From Megamonas hypermegale (GTDB lineage: Bacteria > Bacillota > Negativicutes > Selenomonadales > Selenomonadaceae), in NCBI RefSeq assembly GCF_900187035.1, contig NZ_LT906446.1, positions 1,674,001 to 1,738,000 on the forward strand: 64,000 nucleotides of DNA, read 5' to 3'. Shown piece by piece: positions 40,227-48,655 of the stretch (the first letter of the stretch is position 1; every line of letters starts with the position of its first letter). Below the pieces are notes generated by a model, which was not told the origin of the DNA, ran no database searches, and was given only the letters and a program-made list of their open reading frames with translations. A program made the position numbers and the translations under genes.

Positions 40227-42407
40227 TTATACTTTTTCTAAAACATATACGTAGCTTGCAAAATCTTCTAAAATAGGCTTGCTTACAATACCTGCATACA
40301 TCAATTCATCGCCACCATAACAAATACCATTCGTTTTAGATTTATAAATTCCATTTTCATCTAAGCCCTTTAAACGAACAGGTGTATTGACGCGCAATGG
40401 TTCTGCAAGAATTTTAAAATAACAATATATAACAGTCTTTTTATCTTCTGAAACAAAATTCCATGCTACTTCATTTCCATTTTGTGGATTTTTTAAACGA
40501 TAAAAACTTCCTTTTTGAATTACTTCCCTAATACTTTTATAGAATGCAATCTGCTCTTTTATCGCTTCTTTTTCTTCATCACTTATCTGTGCTAAATCCA
40601 TTTCATATCCCAAATTTCCAGACATCGCTACAATAAATCTTGTCTGTAGCGGTGTTACGCGACCTACTTGATGATTAGGCACAGCTGATACATGTGCTCC
40701 CATGGTTATCGGCGGAAATAACAAGCTCGTTCCATATTGTATTTTCATGCGACAAACAGCATCAGTATTATCACTTGTCCAAGTCTGTGGCATATAATAG
40801 AGCATTCCCGCATCAAAACGACCGCCACCACTTGAACAACCTTCAAATAACACATTAGGAAATCTCTTATTTAATTCATCTAAGATATGATAAAGTCCCA
40901 GCATATAGCGATGAGACAATTCTCTCTGTCTATCTTTTTCAAGATAATATGAACCTAAATCTGTGATATGCCTATTCATATCCCATTTTACATATGTTAC
41001 GTTAGTTTTGCTCAATACTTTGCTTAAAGACTCAATAACATAATCGCAAACTTCTGGATTAGATAAATCAAGCACATACTGACATCTACTCAATATCGGT
41101 TCATAATTTTGACTTCGTATAATCCAATCCGAATGTTTTCTATACAAATCACTATTTGGCGAAACCATTTCCGGTTCAAACCAAATACCAACTTGCATAC
41201 CCATTTTATTTATTTCTTTTACTAAATGCTCAATGCCATTAGGAAATTTATTTTCATCTTCTACCCAATCGCCTAAAGCATTTTTATCGCAGACTCTATT
41301 TTTAAACCAACCATCATCTAATACGAATAATTCTATGCCTAAATCAGCTGCTTTTTTTGCCAAAGAAAGACATTTTTCTTCATCTACATCAAAACAAAAA
41401 GCTTCCCAGCTATTAATCAGGATAGGTCTTATTTTTTCTCTATATACACCTCGACAAAGACGTTTTCTATACATATTATGAAAAGTCTGCGACATTTTAT
41501 TCATGCCTTCATCAGAATATACCATGACCGTTTCTGGAGATACAAAACTTTCATTTTCTTTTAAACTCCAACCAAAAGTCAAAGGGTTCATTCCCATTTG
41601 CACCCTTACACTGTTATATTGTCCTGTTTGCACAACTGCCTGAAAATCTCCGCTATACACAAAATTAAAGCCCCATACTTGACCAAAATTTTCTGTAGCT
41701 TCCCTTTCCATGAGAAAAATAGCTGGTGTTTCCTGCGGACTGCTCGCACCTCTATTGCTATCTATCACGATTGTATCTGCTGATATATGTCTTCGATTGA
41801 TATTTTTTTCATTTATATGTGAACCACTCAATGTTAATACATCATAATCCGTACCAGCAAAATCCATGCTCATAGCCATCAATCGTTCTAAATATAAATT
41901 CTGTTTTCCCGAATTTACAATTTCCACATGACGACATATCGCAGCAAAATCTTTAAAAATAGTATAATATAAATTTATTTTTGCCTTTAAATATTCATCT
42001 TCCAAAGTTATGCAAAGTGTAGCTGCTTCCTTGTCATTTTCCGTATATATGGCTGGCAATCCCTTTAATGACGGTTTTCCCTTGATTATTTTATATCCTT
42101 TATAAAAAAATCGCGTAACTCTCTTTCCATCTTCCGTTTGGATTACATATGCTGGACTTCTAAAATCGCCTTGGTTCATATCCGGATATTCCTGAAAAAG
42201 TGTATCCAAAGAAAAATCTCGCTCATCAGGAAAAGGATTTGAACAAAAACCTCTATCAAAAAAATATGGCTGATTTATATTTGTACTGGCATTTATGCGT
42301 TTGCCAAAATAGCGATGTCTTAAATATCGCTGTTTTTCAATACTAAAACTGTATGTAATTTCGTTATTACTCAAAATAAAAGTATTATCTTGCTTATAAA
42401 TTTGCAT
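40227..42407 (-). CDS. Alpha-galactosidase, glycoside hydrolase family 36
   Basis: 726 residues, the usual length for tetrameric GH36 enzymes (AgaN, RafA, MelA type). The N-terminal beta-sandwich is followed by a TIM barrel. The nucleophile Asp lies in YVKWDMNRH near residue 475, and the acid/base Asp in TWTSDNTDA, close to the substrate-binding motif FEGCSSGGGRFD. It hydrolyses terminal alpha-1,6-galactose from melibiose or raffinose-type sugars. No signal peptide, so it acts on imported sugar. The start at 42407 is set by GGAGA spacing. It is divergent from an AraC regulator and feeds the Leloir genes. Confidence 0.93.
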   Translation of the reverse strand: MQIYKQDNTFILSNNEITYSFSIEKQRYLRHRYFGKRINASTNINQPYFFDRGFCSNPFPDERDFSLDTLFQEYPDMNQGDFRSPAYVIQTEDGKRVTRFFYKGYKIIKGKPSLKGLPAIYTENDKEAATLCITLEDEYLKAKINLYYTIFKDFAAICRHVEIVNSGKQNLYLERLMAMSMDFAGTDYDVLTLSGSHINEKNINRRHISADTIVIDSNRGASSPQETPAIFLMEREATENFGQVWGFNFVYSGDFQAVVQTGQYNSVRVQMGMNPLTFGWSLKENESFVSPETVMVYSDEGMNKMSQTFHNMYRKRLCRGVYREKIRPILINSWEAFCFDVDEEKCLSLAKKAADLGIELFVLDDGWFKNRVCDKNALGDWVEDENKFPNGIEHLVKEINKMGMQVGIWFEPEMVSPNSDLYRKHSDWIIRSQNYEPILSRCQYVLDLSNPEVCDYVIESLSKVLSKTNVTYVKWDMNRHITDLGSYYLEKDRQRELSHRYMLGLYHILDELNKRFPNVLFEGCSSGGGRFDAGMLYYMPQTWTSDNTDAVCRMKIQYGTSLLFPPITMGAHVSAVPNHQVGRVTPLQTRFIVAMSGNLGYEMDLAQISDEEKEAIKEQIAFYKSIREVIQKGSFYRLKNPQNGNEVAWNFVSEDKKTVIYCYFKILAEPLRVNTPVRLKGLDENGIYKSKTNGICYGGDELMYAGIVSKPILEDFASYVYVLEKV

Positions 42408-42545
42408 TTTCACCATCTCCGTTTTTTTATTTATCTTTATTTTATCGCCCTTTATTTAAAGTTTAAACAGTAATAATATGTATATAATGGTAAATTCTTG
42501 CTGTGTATTCTAATATATAAATCACTATTAAAAGGAGAAAATTTT

Positions 42546-43424
42546 ATGCCAATATCTCTACCACATCAATCCATTGGTTTTGATTTTGCCTCTGATTTAT
42601 CCCTGCCAACATTAAAAGGCATTGGACTTCAATATGTTGATACACATAATTACTTTTGGGATAATTGCACCAGAAAAGATAATATCTGTTTAATTCAATA
42701 CACTTTAAAAGGAGAAGGTACTATAAAAATCGATAATATTTTTTATACTCTCAAACCAAACGATGCTTTTCTTATTGATATTCCTAGCAATAGCCAATAT
42801 TATTTACCTAAACACTCTTCATTTTGGGAGTTTATTTATCTGGAATTTTCTTATGAATGCCTTCCATTTATGCGAAAAATCTATCAAAACAATGGACCTG
42901 TTTTAAAAATAAATATTTCTGAAAATCTAATCAAACAATTTTTTGATATTTATGCTAAGGCTTTGCACAATCAAATAAAAACATTTTTCGAAAATACCCG
43001 CATTGCCTACAACTTATGGATAAATCTAACAGAATATGCGCTTAACCTATCTACTGCTAAAATGTCTAAAATAGATTATGTAAAACGATATATTGACCAA
43101 AATTACTATAAAAATGAATTAAACTTAGACCTTATAGCCGATGATATCGGCATTTCTAAATATTATATGTGCAAGGAATTTCACAAAAAATACGGTATCT
43201 CACCCGGCAAATATCTACGCGAAATACGCATTAGTAATGCTTGTCGCCTTTTGACAACTAACGATAATTACACATTGCAAAAAATCGCTCAATCTGTAGG
43301 CTATTCAAACGACAATTACTTCGGCAAAGTATTCAAAACAGAAAAAGGCATCAGTCCCGCTAGATACAAAAAACAATCCACAAAATACGATTTAATTCGC
43401 ACTGTATATGAAACTGTTAAATAA
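42546..43424 (+). CDS. AraC-family regulator, probable activator of the alpha-galactosidase gene
   Basis: 292 residues from the ATG preceded by AAAGGAGA. The N-terminal part (about 30-130) is a cupin-like sugar-sensing domain (TLKGEGTIKIDNIFYTLKPNDAFLIDIPS). The C-terminal 100 residues hold the two AraC HTH motifs (LDLIADDIGISKYYMCKEFHKKYGISP and LQKIAQSVGYSNDNYFGKVFKTEKGISPARYKK). This resembles MsmR/RafR regulators. The divergent pairing with the GH36 gene implies control by alpha-galactosides such as melibiose or raffinose. Confidence 0.88.
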   Translation: MPISLPHQSIGFDFASDLSLPTLKGIGLQYVDTHNYFWDNCTRKDNICLIQYTLKGEGTIKIDNIFYTLKPNDAFLIDIPSNSQYYLPKHSSFWEFIYLEFSYECLPFMRKIYQNNGPVLKINISENLIKQFFDIYAKALHNQIKTFFENTRIAYNLWINLTEYALNLSTAKMSKIDYVKRYIDQNYYKNELNLDLIADDIGISKYYMCKEFHKKYGISPGKYLREIRISNACRLLTTNDNYTLQKIAQSVGYSNDNYFGKVFKTEKGISPARYKKQSTKYDLIRTVYETVK

Positions 43425-43525
43425 TGTAACTATATCAAATGTTTTTACTATATGCACAATTTTAATTAAAGCTATTGTCTAAAAATTAAATTAGGCGTAT
43501 AATAATAGCGACATATAGTATTTAT

Positions 43526-43610
43526 AAACCACTAGGGGAACCGCAAGGTTGAGAAGTTAAAACTGACCCTTAGAACCTGATATGGCTAATACCAGCGTAG
43601 GGAAGTGGCA
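43526..43610 (+). promoter_or_regulatory. TPP riboswitch (THI element)
   Basis: The conserved segments ACTAGGGGAACC, GTTGAGAAG, GACCCTTAGAACCTGAT and AATACCAGCGTAGGGAAGTGG appear in order, with the P1 stem CCACT/AGTGG. It lies upstream of thiC with a terminator hairpin between, so thiamine pyrophosphate binding stops transcription. Confidence 0.97.
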
Positions 43611-43622
43611 AACGGAAATCAT

Positions 43623-43657
43623 AGCCGATTTGCAACTTTGCAAATCGGCTTTTTTAC
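43623..43657 (+). terminator. TPP-riboswitch terminator ahead of thiC
   Basis: AGCCGATTTGC/GCAAATCGGCT stem followed by T6, about 25 bases before thiC. Confidence 0.9.
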
Positions 43658-43682
43658 ATAATTTTTTAGGAGGATTTAACAT

Positions 43683-44987
43683 ATGACAATGACTCAAATG
43701 CAAGCTGCTAGAGCTGGCAAAATCACTGATGAAATGAAAATCGTAGCTCAAGAAGAAAAAATGGATATAAATGTTCTCAAAGAACGCGTTGCAAACGGTA
43801 CAATTGCTATTTGTGCTAATATCAATCATAAAAATCTTCATCCATACGGTGTAGGCGAAGGATTATGTACTAAAGTCAATGCTAATATCGGTACTTCTAG
43901 TGCTTTTCCAGACCCAGAACCAGAAATAGAAAAACTCAATATCGCTATTGCTGCTGGTGCTCATTCCGTAATGGATTTAAGCACAGGTAATAATATCGAT
44001 GCATCTCGCCATGCAATTTTAGAACATTCCACTGTTATGGTTGGCACTGTACCAATTTATCAAGCTACTGTTACAGCTATAAAAGAACGCGGTGCTGTCG
44101 TTAAAATGACAGAAGATGATTTACTTCATACTATTGAAAAACAAGCCAAGGATGGCGCAGATTTTATGACAATTCATTGTGGTGTAACTATGGATGTTAT
44201 AAATCGCATGCGCGCTGAAGGCCGTTATATGGACGTTGTAAGTCGTGGCGGTTCCTTCATAACTGGCTGGATGCTTTACAATGAAAAAAATAATCCACTT
44301 TATGAACGCTATGATGATATCTTAGATATCTGTGCAAAATACGATGTAACCATGAGTCTTGGTGATGGTCTTCGCCCTGGTTGCTTAGCAGATGCAACTG
44401 ACCACGCTCAAATTCAAGAACTCTTAAATTTAGGCGGACTTGTTAAACGCGCTTGGGATAGAGGCGTACAAGTAATGGTTGAAGGTCCAGGTCATGTACC
44501 ATTTGACCAGATTGCTACTAATATGAAATTACAAAAAAGTCTTTGTCATAATGCTCCATTTTATGTACTTGGCCCACTCGTTACTGATGTTGCTCCAGGT
44601 TATGACCATATTACAGCAGCTATCGGCGGAACTATGGCAGCAGTTAACGGTGCAGACTTTTTATGCTATGTAACACCTGCTGAGCATCTCGCTTTACCAA
44701 ATAACCAAGATGTTAAAGACGGCGTAATCGTAACACGCATTGCAGCTCATGCAGCTGATATCGTAAAAGGCGTACCTGGTGCTAGAGAATGGGATTTAAA
44801 CATGGCAAAAGCTCGCAAACAACTCGATTGGGAAGCTCAGATGAAGCTTGCCATTGACCCACAGACAGCACGCGAAAAACGCGCTTCTCGCAATCCTGAA
44901 GGTACAACAGCTTGCTCCATGTGCGGTGATTATTGCGCTGTAGAAATCGTCAATAAATATCTCGGTGCTACTATTGAACATTGTTAA
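43683..44987 (+). CDS. thiC: Phosphomethylpyrimidine synthase
   Basis: 434 residues, the short ThiC form. It is a radical-SAM-like enzyme that rearranges aminoimidazole ribotide to the HMP-phosphate pyrimidine of thiamine. Seen: MTMTQMQAARAGKITDEM at the start, SDPEPE-like and YQATVTAI blocks, SRGGSFITGWML, MVEGPGHVPFDQI, and at the C-terminus the 4Fe-4S cluster motif CSMCGDYC. No other thi gene is in the window. Expression is controlled by the upstream TPP riboswitch. AGGAGG precedes the start. Confidence 0.97.
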   Translation: MTMTQMQAARAGKITDEMKIVAQEEKMDINVLKERVANGTIAICANINHKNLHPYGVGEGLCTKVNANIGTSSAFPDPEPEIEKLNIAIAAGAHSVMDLSTGNNIDASRHAILEHSTVMVGTVPIYQATVTAIKERGAVVKMTEDDLLHTIEKQAKDGADFMTIHCGVTMDVINRMRAEGRYMDVVSRGGSFITGWMLYNEKNNPLYERYDDILDICAKYDVTMSLGDGLRPGCLADATDHAQIQELLNLGGLVKRAWDRGVQVMVEGPGHVPFDQIATNMKLQKSLCHNAPFYVLGPLVTDVAPGYDHITAAIGGTMAAVNGADFLCYVTPAEHLALPNNQDVKDGVIVTRIAAHAADIVKGVPGAREWDLNMAKARKQLDWEAQMKLAIDPQTAREKRASRNPEGTTACSMCGDYCAVEIVNKYLGATIEHC

Positions 44988-45016
44988 TTAAGTCTTCTAT
45001 TTTCAAATCACATATC

Positions 45017-45054
45017 AAAAAAAGGAAGTACAAAATTGTACTTCCTTTTTATTT
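45017..45054. terminator. Terminator after thiC
   Basis: AAAAAAAGGAAGTACAA/TTGTACTTCCTTTTT stem between thiC and the converging flavodoxin-like gene. It can act in both directions. Confidence 0.85.
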
Positions 45055-45120
45055 TATAAATACGCCAAACTCAAAGGCATCTTATAATTCTTTTTCATCT
45101 TTTATATCATCAATATCTAT

Positions 45121-45666
45121 CTAAATTTTATCAGCTAATTCTATAGCTTTTTTACAACCATCAGTTTTATTTATATCGCCTATATTTAAAACGCCTGGAA
45201 TTAAAACTTCTCCTACCATCTTCCATTTTAAAAGAGCAGCTGAACGTTCGATAGGAATTCTAACGCCATCGAGAACAGACATATCTTCTTCTTCGCAACA
45301 AGCAATTATAGCACATTCTTTGCCAGCTATATCTTTTCCTGCTACGCAGAATGAAAACATCTTATCAACTACAGCTTTTATTTGAGCTGGAATACTATAC
45401 CAATATACCGGCATAGAAAAAACTACTGTATCAGCTTCTAAAATATCCGGAGCAATCATATTGAAATCATCATCATAAGAACATGCTTTTCCCGTTTTAA
45501 AACAAGTTTCACAAGCATGACAGCCACCCACATTTTTCATAGCAGCATCAAAGCGTGTTACTTCATGTCCCTTTTTTTCTAAAGCTTCAATAAAAGCTTG
45601 TGTCATAGCAAAACTATTGCCATTTTTGCGTGGGCTACCTGTAATCACAACAATTTTCTTACTCAT
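45121..45666 (-). CDS. Flavodoxin-fold NAD(P)H:FMN oxidoreductase 1
   Basis: 181 residues from the ATG preceded by GGGAGG. The N-terminal IVVITGSPRKNGNSFAM is the FMN phosphate loop of the NADPH-dependent FMN reductase family. CHACETCFKTGKACSYDDDF at 46-65 supplies clustered Cys common in this subgroup. MPVYWYSIPAQIKAVVDKMF is the family's flavin-side motif. Known relatives reduce flavins, quinones, azo dyes or nitro-compounds. It is divergent from an HxlR regulator, with a paired inverted repeat covering its promoter. Confidence 0.88.
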   Translation of the reverse strand: MSKKIVVITGSPRKNGNSFAMTQAFIEALEKKGHEVTRFDAAMKNVGGCHACETCFKTGKACSYDDDFNMIAPDILEADTVVFSMPVYWYSIPAQIKAVVDKMFSFCVAGKDIAGKECAIIACCEEEDMSVLDGVRIPIERSAALLKWKMVGEVLIPGVLNIGDINKTDGCKKAIELADKI

Positions 45667-45716
45667 AATAATTCCTCCCAACAAATACACACAATATTTT
45701 TAAAATTATTTTTAAG

Positions 45717-45758
45717 AATTGTAGTAAATTGACTTTATTTTTATTTGTTACTACAATT
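45717..45758 (-). promoter_or_regulatory. Operator GTAGTAA-N20-TTACTAC at the flavodoxin/hxlR-type divergent promoter
   Basis: An 11-bp perfect inverted repeat AATTGTAGTAA / TTACTACAATT with a 20-bp gap. One arm overlaps the -10 box TATAAT (45756-45761) of the flavodoxin-like gene. The same half-sites with the same 20-bp gap occur in front of the DUF362 operon 7 kb away. The probable ligand protein is the adjacent HxlR regulator. Confidence 0.65.
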
Positions 45759-45795
45759 ATAGCAATAATATAACCTTTAACAAGTACGCACATTA

Positions 45796-45808
45796 AAGTA
45801 TAATACTT
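45796..45808 (+). promoter_or_regulatory. 13-bp palindrome over the -10 of the HxlR-type gene
   Basis: AAGTATAATACTT is a perfect odd palindrome containing TATAAT, about 20 bases upstream of the gene. It is a candidate autoregulatory site. Confidence 0.45.
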
Positions 45809-45828
45809 ACCTAAAGGAGAGTGTAATT

Positions 45829-46161
45829 ATGAATAATCGCTGTATTTCTCAAGAAAATCTCAATGAAACAGGCTTTAGCTATACCTTATCATTAATCAAT
45901 GGCAAATATAAAATGACAATTTTATACACACTTATGGAATTTGGCGTCGTTCGTTTTAATGAAATGAAAAGATATATAGGCAATATCTCCTACAAAACTT
46001 TGAGCGTTTCTCTAAAAGAATTAGAAGCAGATAAATTAATTCACCGCAAAGAATATCCGCAAATTCCGCCAAAAGTTGAATACAGTTTAACAAAACGCGG
46101 TAAATCATTAATCCCTATCTTGGATATGATGTGCGAGTGGGGCGACAATAATCGCATATAA
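45829..46161 (+). CDS. HxlR-family redox-type transcriptional regulator
   Basis: 110 residues with the HxlR winged helix: LINGKYKMTILYTLMEFGVVRFNEMKRYIGNISYKTLSVSLKELEADKLIHR and YSLTKRGKSLIPIL. A Cys at position 5 matches the N-terminal sensor Cys of YodB/HypR-type regulators. Known: those are inactivated by quinones, diamide or aldehydes and release reductase genes. The divergent neighbour is a flavin reductase, fitting such a role. Its stop codon directly abuts the stop codon of the converging reductase gene with no base between. Confidence 0.88.
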   Translation: MNNRCISQENLNETGFSYTLSLINGKYKMTILYTLMEFGVVRFNEMKRYIGNISYKTLSVSLKELEADKLIHRKEYPQIPPKVEYSLTKRGKSLIPILDMMCEWGDNNRI

Positions 46162-46692
46162 TTATAAACTCGCTCCTAAGGCATACGCCTTATTAGGAAA
46201 ATCTGTTTTTTCTATTTGTTCTCTAGTCAAACAACCAGGAGCTAAAACCCTTCCTACATCATCCCATTCCATATACCTAACTAAAGTATTATAATGGTCA
46301 GTTATTGCCATCATCGTTAAATCAGTATTACTACCTGCCGTCACTAGTAATACTGATTTTTTATGATGTAATCTACCTGTACGCGAATAAAAACGGTCAA
46401 CTATCGTCTTTATCTGTGCTGTCATCGCGAAAAAATATACAGGTGTAGCTAAAACAATTAAATCAGCTTGCAATAATTGTGGCATCAATTTTTGCTGAAT
46501 TGCATCATTTTGTATGCAATCGCCATCCATACCGCACCTATCACAGCCAAGACACGGATGAATATCTTCAAACGCTGCATTAAAACGATAAACTGTGTGT
46601 CCTACACTTTGAGCTCCTTCTATAAATCTATCTGCTAAAAGTGCTGATGTACCTTCCTTATGCGGGCTACCTGTTACTACTACTATTTTCAT
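46162..46692 (-). CDS. Flavodoxin-fold NAD(P)H:FMN oxidoreductase 2
   Basis: 176 residues. It starts MKIVVVTGSPHKEGTSALL, with the Cys cluster CLGCDRCGMDGDC and the flavin motif TPVYFFAMTAQIKTIVDRFY. Its first 60 residues are nearly identical to the corresponding part of the exported reductase encoded just upstream, including at the DNA level, so the pair arose by tandem duplication. It is the last gene of the five-gene operon. Cytoplasmic, no signal peptide. Confidence 0.87.
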   Translation of the reverse strand: MKIVVVTGSPHKEGTSALLADRFIEGAQSVGHTVYRFNAAFEDIHPCLGCDRCGMDGDCIQNDAIQQKLMPQLLQADLIVLATPVYFFAMTAQIKTIVDRFYSRTGRLHHKKSVLLVTAGSNTDLTMMAITDHYNTLVRYMEWDDVGRVLAPGCLTREQIEKTDFPNKAYALGASL

Positions 46693-46718
46693 TTTTATTT
46701 CTCCTCATATACAAAAAA

Positions 46719-47387
46719 TCATATATTAACGCCCATTTGATAAGCTTGATTAGGAAAATCGCTACGTTCTATAGCTGAACGATATCCGCATCCAATAGCT
46801 AAAACTTTTCCTATATCTTGCCACTTCATATACTGTACTAATGATTCATAATGCTTTACAAGTGAACTCATCGTCCAATCCGCACTATTCCATGCAGTAG
46901 CCATTAAGATTGATTTTTTATTTTGTAATTTTTCAATACGCGCATAAAAACGGTCAATTACAGTTTTTATCTGCGTTGACATCCCATAGTAATACAATGG
47001 TGTAATAAGTACAATGAGGTCAGCTTCTAATAAATGTGGCATTAAATCTTTTTCAATAGTATCACCTTGAATACAAGCTCCATCTCTACCGCAGCGATTA
47101 CAACCAAGACATGGATGTGTATCTTCAAAAGCCGCATTAAAACGGTAAACCGTATGTCCTACACTTTGCGCCCCTTCTATAAATCTATCTGCTAAAAGTG
47201 CTGATGTACCATTTCGATGTGGACTTCCCGTTATTACAACAATTTTCATATTTTCACCTTCAATATTAGTAGCAGCCTTAGCATTATCCGTATTTTCTCC
47301 CGGTAACATAGATAAGCCACAACCACTTAAAAATAAAGTAAATATACCAGCTCCACTAAATTTGATAAATTCTCTCCTATTCATCAT
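46719..47387 (-). CDS. Exported flavodoxin-fold reductase with Tat-like/lipoprotein leader
   Basis: 222 residues. The leader MMNRREFIKFSGAGIFTLFLSGCG has the RR pair of a Tat signal and ends in a lipobox-like LSGC. The mature part starts at about 46 with MKIVVITGSPHRNGTSALL and the Cys cluster CLGCNRCGRDGAC, then TPLYYYGMSTQIKTVIDRFY. Tat export would allow the FMN-loaded protein to be folded before secretion. Such reductases are normally cytoplasmic, so this anchored version is unusual. A start at 47399, overlapping the previous stop, is possible. Confidence 0.82.
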   Translation of the reverse strand: MMNRREFIKFSGAGIFTLFLSGCGLSMLPGENTDNAKAATNIEGENMKIVVITGSPHRNGTSALLADRFIEGAQSVGHTVYRFNAAFEDTHPCLGCNRCGRDGACIQGDTIEKDLMPHLLEADLIVLITPLYYYGMSTQIKTVIDRFYARIEKLQNKKSILMATAWNSADWTMSSLVKHYESLVQYMKWQDIGKVLAIGCGYRSAIERSDFPNQAYQMGVNI

Positions 47388-47395
47388 TATCTTCC

Positions 47396-47923
47396 TCATT
47401 TTATTTCTTCAAGCTTTTCTACAGTGATATTACCAGATAAATTTTTAATCAAATCTTTACCCGATACAGCATATCCCAATTCATATAAATCATTATTAGG
47501 ATTTGCTTTATCATAAAACATCACTACATTTCCCCATGGTCTGTAATAAGCCAATGTTCCCATATCTACATTTGACGGATGTGGGGTATTTTTTACATCT
47601 AAACTACCACTTGGATAAAAAATTTTTTCATTATTACTAAAATTCTCTATCTTAATATTAATAGGAAGTTGATTGTATAAATCTTGTGCCGCTTGACTAT
47701 CATTTAAAACAAATACAATAGTATCGCCTTGTTCGCTAATCACTTTAAACCGTTTATCTACTTTAACATCATCTTTTTTATTTTCATCTTTTAAATTTGA
47801 AACATCTTCCTCTACTTTTATATTATCTTTTGTAGCTATATCCGCCTCATTAACTTGAGCACTACACGCTGTTAAAGAAAAAATCAAGCATGATAAAAAT
47901 ACCAATATTATCCATTTTTTCAT
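47396..47923 (-). CDS. Cyclophilin-like fold lipoprotein
   Basis: 175 residues. Signal peptide with lipobox LTAC near residue 20, then an acidic linker and a domain of about 115 residues: FVLNDSQAAQDLYNQLPINIKIENF, SGSLDVKNTPHPSNVDMGTLAYYRPWGNVVMFYD. This is the pattern of the small cyclophilin-like family often found beside flavodoxins and aldo/keto reductases. It overlaps the DUF4405 gene by one base (TGATG). Role unknown. Probably a surface partner of the exported reductase. Confidence 0.78.
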   Translation of the reverse strand: MKKWIILVFLSCLIFSLTACSAQVNEADIATKDNIKVEEDVSNLKDENKKDDVKVDKRFKVISEQGDTIVFVLNDSQAAQDLYNQLPINIKIENFSNNEKIFYPSGSLDVKNTPHPSNVDMGTLAYYRPWGNVVMFYDKANPNNDLYELGYAVSGKDLIKNLSGNITVEKLEEIK

Positions 47924-48615
47924 CAATCTACACCGCTTTTTATTTTCATTTCTTTACTCATCTTACAAAGATTTATCTTTATAAATAAACGCTTAATGCT
48001 ATAACCCACCATAGTGCCAAAACTCATTATAGCTATATAATCAATTAAACACCCTGATAAAGATTGATTTATATTAAAAAAGACAAAACCTTGTTGTAAA
48101 AATAAATAAGATATTATATTCTGCCTTACAAATGCAAATACACCATAACAAGCCAATAAAATTCCAGCAAAACGAATTATTTCTTTATACATATCATTTA
48201 ATTTAATTGCATTTACTATAGGAGTTAAATTTGTACCTAAATGTAAAGACAATAATACAAAACACCAATATGCAGTCAATAAATGCAACAATCTAGCCAT
48301 TTCTATACTATTCGCTGTTTTTATAAAATTTGGCGTATACGTAGCAAAAATCATTCCACTGATTATAAGCCCAATCATCATAACAAATATCAAAAAATTA
48401 AGCCCTATAAAAAATATCCTCATCCCAGAATATTTTCCTTTAAATACACTAAAAAACCATTTGCGATTTAAAATAATATGCACTATAAACAATATAAAAA
48501 ATACTGTTCCTACTATTTCATGATTATCAATGCCGATTAGTAAATATGCCATGGATAAAAGCAAGGTTACTATCAGCATACCATCTACAATGACTTTAAA
48601 ATTCAAATTACGCAT
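47923..48615 (-). CDS. DUF4405-type membrane protein, possible heme-binding
   Basis: 230 residues from the ATG with AAGGAAG upstream. Five or six membrane helices. His residues lie within or next to helices (FFILFIVHIILNRKWF and RLLHLLTAYWCFVLLSLHLG), as in cytochrome b-like four-helix bundles. The length and layout fit DUF4405. It sits in the operon between the CMD-type protein and two exported redox proteins, so a role in passing electrons across the membrane is inferred, not shown. Confidence 0.72.
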   Translation of the reverse strand: MRNLNFKVIVDGMLIVTLLLSMAYLLIGIDNHEIVGTVFFILFIVHIILNRKWFFSVFKGKYSGMRIFFIGLNFLIFVMMIGLIISGMIFATYTPNFIKTANSIEMARLLHLLTAYWCFVLLSLHLGTNLTPIVNAIKLNDMYKEIIRFAGILLACYGVFAFVRQNIISYLFLQQGFVFFNINQSLSGCLIDYIAIMSFGTMVGYSIKRLFIKINLCKMSKEMKIKSGVD

Positions 48616-48655
48616 TTTATACTCTTCCTTTCTCCATGACATATCTAGATAAAAC

